DNA from: Lindgomyces ingoldianus
Lineage: Eukaryota > Ascomycota > Dothideomycetes > Pleosporales > Lindgomycetaceae
DNA: 64,000 nucleotides
Assembly: GCF_010093535.1 (NCBI RefSeq)
Contig: NW_022985177.1
Span: 600,857-664,856 of the forward strand
Reading direction: 5' to 3'
Below the pieces are notes generated by a model. That model was given only the letters and a program-made list of their open reading frames with translations, did no database searches and was not told the DNA's origin. Below are positions 49,301 through 58,039 of this stretch, in pieces (position 1 is the stretch's first letter; each line of letters begins with the position of its first letter). Position numbers and translations under genes: made by a program.

Positions 49301-49431
49301 AATTAAACTGTAACTTAATTATATTAACCCCTACTATTAAGTAAAGTAAACAAAAGTATATAATAAGTGAGACGTAACTTGTCTAGAAAGCCTGAGTCAA
49401 ACCGTACTACTTCCTGATGGAAATCCCGTGT
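46371..49431 (+). mobile_element. hAT-type DNA transposon inside the PKS exon, RIP-mutated
   Basis: The ends are defined by an inverted repeat: TTTCCAACAGAAAGTAG at 46383 and, in reverse complement, TTTCCATCAGGAAGTAG at 49423. Over 24 bp 20 match, and three of the four differences are A against G, as RIP would cause. The 8-bp flanks TCCTGTGC (46371-46378) and TCCCGTGT (49424-49431) match at 6 of 8, both differences C/T. hAT elements make 8-bp duplications. At about 49046-49085 the plus strand reads IPSTSCNCKRAFS, the C-terminal dimerisation signature of hAT transposases. The interior is AT-rich without open frames. A few extra bases separate the left duplication from the left repeat, so the left edge is uncertain by 3-4 bp. 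The limits given include the duplications. Confidence 0.85.
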
Positions 49432-50262
49432 ATACCCGGACCAGGCACGACTCGTTCTCGCATACGTTGTAGAAGCGTATGCCGAGCTTGGGTGGGACGT
49501 TAATAGACTAGAGCCAGGCGATGCTGTCCCTGAAATTCAGGCGTTACTCATGCACAGACAGCTCGTACGTCAGTTCTACTGTGTCCTGGAGGACGGTAAC
49601 CTCATTGAAGCGACCAAAGATGGCTTTGTTCGGACAAGCACCCCAGTTGATACGACGCCTGCGGATGAAATCTTCGAGAAAATATATGCGCTGTATCCCC
49701 GACATGCCAGTGTACACAAACTTATCAAGGTGGTTGGATCGGAAATGGCTGCATGCCTTCGAGGTGACAAGAATGGACTGCAACTAGTTTTTGGTAACAA
49801 GGAAAATAAGCGTACTCTGGAGGACATATACGAGAATTGGCCATTACTCCGGACGCCTACGATTCTGCTTGGGGACTTCCTGTTGAAGGCATTTAAAAAT
49901 TGCAGCGGAAGTGGAGAGTTCCGCATTCTCGAAGTTGGAGCAGGTACAGGGGGAACAACGCGATACATTGTTGACCATCTCCGACATCACGGGATCCCTT
50001 TCGAATACAATTTTACCGACATATCTGCTTCTCCGGTTGCTGCTGCGAGGAAATCATTTGCGGGAATTGATTGCATGTCGTTCGAGGTCCTGGATATTGA
50101 AAAGCGGCCTGTAAAAGAGCGCGAAGAATATTTTCACGTTATCATCGCCACAAATTGCATCCATGCAACACGAAACCTTGAAGTGTCGCTATTAAACGTC
50201 CGCAAAATGATTCACAAGGACAGGGTGCTGTCTCTGATTAAGATGACGAGGAACATGTCTTT
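49424..50262 (+). pseudogene. PKS 3' part: C-methyltransferase domain, truncated
   Basis: The PKS frame resumes at 49424 in register with Trp1825 before the transposon. It runs through YPDQARLVLAYVVEA, the usual start of the CMeT region, and then to the S-adenosylmethionine-binding motif ILEVGAGTGGTT (about residues 1994-2005). Downstream ATNCIHAT and MTRNM agree with the family. After MTRNM (50241-50257) the sequence becomes a run of ten T and AT-rich repeat DNA with an immediate stop (50270-50272). The domain would C-methylate the growing polyketide chain. It lacks its last part, and no further PKS sequence is found up to 64,000. Confidence 0.92.
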
Positions 50263-51182
50263 TTTTTTTTAAAACTATTTAGGTTTTAAAGTTGTAACAC
50301 TTATTTTTTTTCTTTATATTACTTAGCATATCTTTTGTTATAAGTAAGTGCCTTTTTAATGTATTCTTTAAAGCTCTTAGGCTTTTTTATGTAGGTAAAT
50401 TTATTTTTTAATTACTTTTAAAAGCTTATGGTAAAACATTTATCTTATTACTTTTTAATCTGTCTATTTGCAGATAGCTAGTTATTCTCTAAAGCAGGCT
50501 GCGTATTATTAGATAACGCTTTTTTCTTGTTATAAAAAGTTTATTTTATTAACTACTTATTTCTTCTAGTTAACTAACCTATAAATAGTAGTTAGGGCTA
50601 ATTTAAAGAAATTAATGTCTTTAAAGACTTTTTATGTTTCTAGTAGTAAGGGTTCCCTATTTATTTAATAGTTTATCTAGTTGTTAGCATAAAGCTAGAA
50701 CTATATAGTAAGTAATTTTTTTAAGTGTAGGCCTATTTATAAAATTATTTCTTTATTTATTTTAAAAGCACTTTTATTATATTACATGTAGAGATAGCAC
50801 TTTGTAAAGAAAAGTTTTAAGTTTTTAGCAAAGCTATTAAACACTTTAGGGGAAGCTAGGTCTAAGGTCTTTTTTAACTTAATACTAGTTTTTTTATGTA
50901 ATATTTTTAAAGTTAGCTACTTCTAGCTAAAGGGCTTATAATTATTAAATATTTAAAGGCCCTTATTATGCTTGTTGCTAGAGGTGTTGCCTAAGTTATT
51001 CTAGCTTATTATAAAGATACAGTATTTATTAATTTTGCGCCTTTTTAGTAGCTGTAGGGGTCTAGCTAGTGCTAGTAGCTAAAGCGCCTGTTATGCTAAT
51101 ATCTAAGGTTAAAGTAGCTATACTTTATAGGTAGTAGTAATTACTGTTATAATTTTTACTTTAATAAAATAGTATTTTTAGG
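50263..51182. mobile_element. AT-rich repeat DNA truncating the PKS gene
   Basis: Starts with a T-run at the breakpoint. This would fit the poly-A tail of a minus-strand non-LTR element, but no reverse transcriptase motif could be read. No terminal repeat or duplication is identified, so deletion or rearrangement is equally possible. Confidence 0.35.
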
Positions 51183-52302
51183 AGCACTACACCCTATAGT
51201 TATACTAGGGGAGAAGGAGAAGGACTTAGCTAGATTAGGTGTACAGTCTGTCTAGCAGAGTGTGGGTAAGGCAGGAATAAAGAAGGCAGGTTGTGGTTTA
51301 ACCTAGCAGCTGTATAAGAAGCTAGTAAACTAATCTAAAAGGATAAAATAGAAGGTATATATAGTGCAAGATATACAAGGCAGCAATGTCCTCTTTATAA
51401 AGGTATTAATGCCTCTTAGTTTATTATGTATAAAAAAACTAAATAGTAATTATAGCTTACTAACTATAGTTATAATTAAAACTATATACATAAGGTTTAC
51501 ATGCAGTGCATGTTGTGCATGCTTACATGTTTATTGCCTGCATAACCTGCATAACCTGTAAACCTGCAATGCTTATGGCTTTATTAGATAACATATTCTG
51601 CTAGGCTTTTGTCTAAAAGCTAGAGCTATTTCTTATTTGTCCTGTTACATAATCTGTCTAATACAGGGTTAAGTGTCCTCCACCCAATGTCGCTTGAACT
51701 GTGAGGAACAGCTGATTGGAGAATTACGGTCGGTTCGTTGGCCGTAACAGTTATCCCTAAGAAGAAAGCAGAATGCAAGAGGCTAACAGTATAGTGTACA
51801 GTCCTACGTAATAGCTAATAGGCTAATAAAGCAAGATAGAGCAACTAGATTATAGTTTATCTGTGTAACAGCAGTATAAAGGCTGGGTTAAACAGTCTTG
51901 TTAGATAGAATTAAAAGTATATATGTTACAAGATATATAAATAGTATTATAGCTCTTTAGAAAGCTAGAATGCTACTTAGTTTATGTAAAAAAAATAAAC
52001 TAAATATTAAACCCACTTTTTAAAGATTGTTTAAGGTTAGAACTATTTACATGTCTAGTAGTGCTAAAAACAAGTTGCTTAAGTTTAAGTAAGCTTGCTA
52101 TACTGTAAACTTGTTTAACTTGCTCTAACTTATTCCTCCTCTTAGCTTCTCTTCCTACTAGATGATGCATTCTTCCATGACCCTAGGCAGCTGCGCTGCT
52201 TCCGCGTCTTCTAATTGGTCTGTAAACAAGCTCTGTCCCAACCTGGCTAGATTGTGGAGCACTTCGGGTGGAGTTACGTCGGTCCAACTATAGACCGTAA
52301 CA
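51183..52302. repeat. Two diverged LTR-like units in tandem
   Basis: Unit A (about 51183-51749) and unit B (about 51750-52302) share a similar order of short blocks: a CTGTATAA or CAGTATAA segment, then ATATATxxxxCAAGATATA, then CTTAGTTTAxxATGTA, and a GC-richer end finishing CCGTAACA. Unit A also has GTACAGTCTGTCT, which recurs inverted near 57,180 and in a variant near 57,980. These look like old solo LTRs of one family. Short open frames here are not genes. Confidence 0.4.
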
Positions 52303-53788
52303 CCTTTTAACAGCATATTACCTATATACTAACAGATAAACAGAAAGAGCTAACTAAACACTAGAATAATACCTAAGAAAGTATGTATTCTTTAACTAGA
52401 ATAACTAGGCATGTTAGCTACCCTTTACTTAGCTAGCTTTAAACACTGCTAAATTAGCAATAACTAAACAAACTCTATATATAGCTAATTTTAGCTATTC
52501 TCTACACTTCTGTATATAAGAAACTTAACCTTAAAACTTTTAAAAAGCTAAAGAAAGAATTACAAAGATTTAAAACTTACACTAAAAGTTAGCTTAATAG
52601 GCATAGATAAGCTAAAAATAAATAATAAAATAAGCTAACTAATAAAGAATAAAAGAACTAGATATTTAGCTAAAAGACTAAGTCTACCTAGATACTAAGA
52701 ACTTAGAAAGATAAAGACTACTAAGAAAACTAGTAGAAAAATAAATTAGCCTATATAAAGTTATCGCTATGTAAAGATTTAACTTCTACTTACAACTCCC
52801 TCTAATTATAAAGATAATCTTAAAGTTCTATATATCTAAATTAGAAAAAGCATTAGATAAAATACTTCTAGTAATAACTAGTTAAAACGTAACTAGTAAA
52901 ACTAAGTATAAAGTAGAGCGCCTTCTATAGTTAAAAAACAACAGAACATAGTTTCTAGCAAAATAAAAGAAATAGCTTACTAGCAAAAACACCTAAGAAC
53001 TTATTAAAAACATAAAGAATGCTCTAGAAGCACCAAGTTGCTTTTAAAAGGCTTAGATAGTAAGAACTAGCTAAGTAAAAGGTTGCTAAAGCTAGCAATT
53101 AAAGACTTGCCTAAAGGAACATTACATAGCTGTGATGTAGGATAACGCGACCCTAGCAACGTAGGCTAAGAAGAAAGAAGGCTAGCAGCCTTTACCTTTA
53201 AGACCTTAATCTTATGTAATAATACTAAGTTTTTTTTTAATATATTTAGCTTGTTAATTCTAGAGCAGACAAAGCTGCTTTTCTAGGTAAAGCTTCTTAG
53301 CTAATGCTTTTACTATCTTCTAAGTAGCAGTAGTTTTTTACTCTTTTATTACTACTTTTTTAGCTTTAGTAAGAGCTTTTTACTTAAGAGCTACAACTTA
53401 AGCCTTCTAAGCATGCTTTATCTCTTAGAGAACTTTTACACAGTTACGCTATCATCTCTTCTAAGCCTAGTTAGCAATAAAAGTGTTATAGTAACTCTCT
53501 TTTTATAAGCACTCTATGCACTTGTTAGACAAGATAGTTAACACGTAATTAAAAGAAAAAAAATAGTATAGTTATAACAAGACTAAGGCAAGTAGTAATG
53601 CATTATTAGAGAAAAAACTGTTAAAAGACATAAGTAGGCACTTACAAGTTATAACCTTTTTCTAACACTTACAGCAGTGTAGATAGGGTGGTAAGGACGC
53701 TGCTAGAGAGAAAAGGCTGTATGTTTCAATCCCTAAGTAGACTGTAAGCAAGTGTTAAGCAGCTACTAGTTTAGATAACAACTAGTAG
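52303..53788. other. AT-rich degraded repeat DNA with a tRNA-like segment
   Basis: Mostly structureless. At 53680-53733 a segment resembles a pol III promoter: TAGATAGGGTGGTAAGG (box A-like) and, about 45 bp on, TGTTTCAATCCC (box B-like). It does not fold into a proper tRNA, so a tRNA-derived short element is only a possibility. Confidence 0.3.
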
Positions 53789-53790
53789 TA

Positions 53791-56790
53791 ACGTACTTCA
53801 CAGGCGAGTTGCTGACACACCTAAGTCGCTTACTTTTGCTAAGACCCTACCCTAACAAACTCTATTATAGCCTATAACAACCTGCTCTAGCACTATATAG
53901 TACAGTACAGCCTAGAATATTATTTAGATACTACTTCTACTTCTTACTTACACATTTATGTGTTATGCCTAGTCTAATTGTACTATTTGCAGCGCCTTTA
54001 GAATAGCTTACCTACTTTAGCTTACACCTACTTCTTTACTTTTTTTCTGTTACTGTGCGCTTTAAACTTCTTTAAAGCTATTAAGCATAGGCCTTTTTAA
54101 ATTATTAAAGTTTTTTTTACTTTAATTTACTTTTTTTTATGTAATTTATGTTATATAGCAGCCTTATTAGCTACTTAAAGCTTAGTAATTTTCTATTACA
54201 CTAACACTAGCTTATACATAATTATTACTGCTTTTTTTAAGACCTTTTTAAACACTTTAACTATAAAAGTTAGTAAACTATTTATATGCTTTTAAATTTT
54301 TATTTTTATAAGTATTAATTATAACTTAAGTTTTAAAGTATTACTTAAGGTTTACAACTACTAAAGCTTATTATATATAAGTAGTAGTAGTAATAAAGTG
54401 TATAACTTTATATTAAGGCTTATTATAACTTATTATAGGTTAAAAGAAACTAATCTAGCGCTTTAAACCTTTTTTTAAATGTTACTAAAAGTAATTATAG
54501 CATTATAAACTACTTTAAAGTATAGTAAAAACTTTATTTTTATAATATAAGTAATTTAGTTATATATAAGGTTTTTAGCTTAGCACTTATATGCTTTTTT
54601 TAAAAAAGTAAAATAACTTATATTAAGTAGCTATAAAAAGTGTAATAAGTAAAAAAGAATATAAATAGTAATAATTTTATTATCTTTATAGTATTACTAG
54701 AAATAAAGTAAGTTATAGCTTTTATAGCTATTAATAACTAGTAAATAGTAGCTACTAATAGTACACTTTTTTATATACACATTAAAGTGCTTTAACTAGT
54801 CTAAACTAAGCTAATTAGTAGTCTAGCTGCGCTTAAAGATTATAATAACTTAATTCTAAAGTAGATTTTTTTTCTTATACTAGTTTAAAAAGTAGTTAAC
54901 GTACCTAACAGGTTAGCCAGCCACACAGGTTAGCCGGCCACTTTTGCCAAGCCCCTACTAAACTCTACCTATCTACATAATGCCTTAACAACAACACTAG
55001 ATTAAATCTTCTAAAGAACATTAAATACAGCTTACTTTTTAGGCTTTTAAATAAGACTTAAAACTCTTCTTGTAACACGCTATAGCTATCTATAATGTCT
55101 TTTACACAACACTAAGTAATTAACGCGCTAGACAGCCTTTACAAGCAGAATGCTAGCCTAAATTAAGGAATCTAACTAAGCTTAAAAAGAAAGTAGTTGT
55201 TAAGTATATACTTAAGCTTATTACACATAGATTTCCCTCTAGGCTTACAGCTATAGCTAATATAGCTAATTCCTTGCCTGTAGAGCGTAATCTAGGCTAG
55301 GTTAGCTTAAACTAGCCTAGTATGTAGGTTAAGCACTGCCTTAAGTTTATAATAAAGTTTAATTATAAGTATAATTATAAGTAAGTGCTTTATAAAGACC
55401 TAGAGGTTATCTAGGGCTAGTTTTGCCTAGTAGCTAACATTAAAGCTAAGTACAGTATCTAGAATAAAGATAAGTATAACTTTAATAAGTTAAGCTTTAT
55501 AATAAGCTAGATATTAACTAGAGCAGTTATTATAGCTTTAAAAAGACAAGAATAGCTAAAGGTAATATAGTAAGGTAATAGAGAGTAGATAATAGTTATC
55601 TAGAGCATTAATATAATAAGGTAGGCTATAAGATTATAAAGCTTTAAGCAGTAAATAAAGCTGCTACATAACATAGATTGCATAAAAGAAAGCAAATTTA
55701 AGCAAAAGAGACTTTAATAGTTAAGAATAGGGCTTGTTTAACTGCCCTAAAGGAGTTTAAAGCGCGTAGTAATAGGAAGAAGCTAAAGACACAGGTACAC
55801 GCTAAAAAAGGTAAGCTAAGTTAAAGGCAATGTAGGCAGTGTAATTAGACTAGGCATAACTTACATATGTGTAAGTAAGTAGCAAAAGTAGACTCTAAAT
55901 AATATCTTATGTTGTATTACTTTATATAGAGCTAAAGTAGGCTGTTTTGCAAGAGAATAGGGTGGTTTTAGTAGGGGCTTAGCAAAAGTGGCCGGCCAAC
56001 CTGTGTAGCCGGCCAACCCGTTAGGTACGTTACTACTTTAAAAAATAATAAAAAGCAAAATAGCTTCCCTTTTAGCATTAATGCCCTAGATAGCTGTTGT
56101 CTACTTCTAGTTACCTAGCTAAACTACTTTTAGCTATTTTTATCTCTTTAAACTTATAATAACTACTTTAGTAGATATTTAGCTTATTATAAACTTTATC
56201 TTATTAAAGTTGTACATGTTATTATTTTAAATGCTATACTTAGCTTTAATATTCTTTATAAGGTTAGACTAGCTTTAAATTACTATAAGATTTTTATAAA
56301 AAGCTTTTTTATAGTTATACTTACACTTAAACTTTACTTTAAGCTTTAAGTAACACTTAATAAACATATTAAGCTAGTTTATACTAATATAGCCTATATT
56401 ATGCTTAGCGCATAAAGAATTAGCTATATTAGCTATAGCTGCTAGCTAGAGGAGAAATCCTTACACATCTAGCTTAAGTATATGCTAAATAATTACCTAC
56501 TTTTTATTATTATCTAGCTTTTATAAGTTAGCTATATAATTAGCTTAGAAAGGTTATTTAGTATGTTAGTTACTTATTATTTTTTAAAAAACTTTATAAA
56601 TAGCTACAGCGTGTTGCTTAAAAAGTGTTACATTTTATTTAAAAGCCTAAAGTATAAGCTGCATTTAATGTTTTTTTAACACATTTAAGTAGTGTTATTA
56701 GAAATACATTAGTGTAAAAAGAGTAGTGTAGTAGGGTCTTAGCAAAAGTTAGCAACTTAGGTGTGTAAGCAACTTGCCTGTGAAGTACGT
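53791..56790 (-). mobile_element. Fot1/pogo-type transposon, same family as 484-2393, split by another pogo element
   Basis: Ends ACGTACTTCACAGGCGAG are flanked by TA (53789-53790 and 56791-56792). The left 550 bp match the right arm of the element at 484-2393 in reverse complement, and the middle matches that element's middle, also reversed. The transposase relic is thus on the minus strand. The right end is about 480 bp of different sequence, apparently the family's original other end. A 1,132-bp element is nested at 54899-56030; without it the length is about 1,866 bp. It is heavily RIP-mutated inside, less so at the ends. Confidence 0.87.
54899..56030 (+). mobile_element. Short pogo-type transposon nested in the pogo element
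   Basis: Inverted ends ACGTACCTAACAGGTTAGCC against ACGTACCTAACGGGTTGGCC, with TA duplications (54897-54898 and 56031-56032). A DDE transposase trace, YNFNKLSFII followed by ILTRAVIIALKRQE, is read through stops near 55475-55570. At 1.13 kb it is shorter than full-length relatives, so it was probably already deleted. Its terminal repeats of about 55 bp are nearly free of RIP. Confidence 0.87.
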
Positions 56791-56792
56791 TA

Positions 56793-57319
56793 GAACTTCT
56801 TCTTAGACTAGTAAGAAAGAAGTTACGTAACTAACTAGAAAGTTTTAGGTTAGAAATAGCAGGCTTAGCAAAGTGCATGCAATGCATGCGCTAAGGAAAG
56901 TGTATACAGTGCATATAACTGCATGCACAGCCTGCAACTTATGTATATAGTCTTAACTTTAACTATTCCTAGGAAGGTTGTAATTAACATTTAGTCTTTT
57001 CTCTTTTATAAACTAAGTAGTATAGTAGCTTCTAACAGCGTTATTCTATAATATATTTATATATATATTTCTTTACTATCTTCTTGTTAAGATTATTTCC
57101 CCTGCTCTCTATACTAGTAGACAGGGCAAACCACGTTAGCTAACCCTCCTGCGACCTATATAGTCTGCGAGACAGACTGTACACCCGCACTCCCAGCCTA
57201 TCCTACCTCTCTCGCCATAGACGCCATTGACGTCACCCACCACCCAACCTAGCGTGCTAAGCAGAATATAGCTAAGCTACAGGCGGCATATCTGTAAGCA
57301 GATAACGTAACAATATAAC
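56793..57319 (-). repeat. Diverged LTR-like sequence, minus orientation
   Basis: In reverse complement it begins TGTTACGTTATCTGC and contains GTGTACAGTCTGTCTCGCAG, and then a segment like CTACTTAGTTTATA, in the same order as unit A at 51183. The part 57115-57320 is GC-richer and not RIP-mutated. Near 56867-56940 GCATGC-type palindromic motifs cluster. Confidence 0.35.
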
Positions 57320-57904
57320 CTGAAATTAAAGACTAAGGTTTACACAAACACGTTAACTAAAGGAGAAGAAGTAGTAATATATTAAAAACAAGAAAATAGA
57401 AAATAGCACTTTATAGCATACTATTTAAAAAAGTTTATAGCATAAAAAGCAAGATATAATGTTTATAATAAAGAACTTATAGCTATTATAGAAGATTTAA
57501 GAACATAGAGAGTGTAACTTATAAGAATCTTACAACCTTTATAACAACTAAAGTCCTGTTGCTAAGGTTAACACATTAGGCTATAGAGCTAGCACAGTAT
57601 AATTTTATAACATATTATATAGCAGGTACAATTAACATCTAGGTAGACGCCTTAAGTAGAAGACTAGACTATATAGAAGATTAGAAAGAACTAGAAGAGA
57701 TAGTAATATTTAAGTAAACACTAGAAGAACTAGTGTATAACAGCTCTTCTTTAAAGAAAATAATTGCACAACTATTTAGTAAACTCTAAGAATAGAAAAA
57801 CCTAACTAGAGAATAGTATAAGTCTCTAGCATTTAAACACCTAGGTATAAGTAAGTTAATTAAGAAAATAAAAAACACTTATATGTTACAATCTCTACTC
57901 TAGG
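57320..57904 (+). mobile_element. Ty3/Gypsy RNase H fragment
   Basis: Plus-strand reading through stops gives YYFKKVYSIKSK and, at about 57585-57680, ELAQYNFITYYIAGTINI then VDALSRRLDY. This is the end of the Gypsy RNase H domain (family: ADALSRR). No matching ends were found. Confidence 0.65.
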
Positions 57905-58039
57905 TAGTTTTGAAGTACGCTAAGCCTAGATGGAGAGGGGGTTATAAGGTAGAGCGAGGCCGGTAACGGAAGTACAGTCTGTACCTGCGAGGCGGGGGTA
58001 AGGTTAGATAGCAGCTAATTATAGTTTACCCTTGCTAAC
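57905..58039. other. GC-richer patch between Gypsy fragments
   Basis: Not RIP-mutated. Contains GTACAGTCTGTACC, a variant of the block in the LTR-like units. No gene is seen. Confidence 0.35.

Larger units (their letters stand above)
40839..50262 (+). pseudogene. Non-reducing polyketide synthase gene, broken by a hAT insertion and 3'-truncated
   Basis: The gene consists of exon 1 (40839-41492), a 57-bp intron (41493-41549) and exon 2, interrupted at 46370 and resuming at 49424. Domain order is SAT-KS-AT-PT-ACP-CMeT, the architecture of non-reducing synthases that make C-methylated aromatic polyketides. The remainder of CMeT and any reductase or thioesterase release domain are missing, because AT-rich repeat DNA starts at about 50,258. 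Such enzymes are usually about 2,500-2,600 aa; roughly 2,100 remain. All catalytic residues up to the ACP are present and there is no nonsense codon in the PKS-derived DNA. Loss of function is therefore due to the insertion and truncation only. It could still yield a SAT-to-ACP protein ending just inside the transposon (stop at 46434-46436). Confidence 0.93.

Noticed and set aside
46446..49379. 8-bp direct repeat ACGTAACT at 46446-46453 and 49372-49379 as the target-site duplication of the insert
   Set aside because: It lies inside the element as defined by the inverted repeats. Using it would leave about 75 bp of stop-containing sequence in the PKS frame, whereas TCCTGTGC/TCCCGTGT gives an in-register junction.
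51364..51561. 65-codon open frame
   Set aside because: It falls in a diverged LTR-like unit with GCATGC-type repeats; no protein-like pattern.
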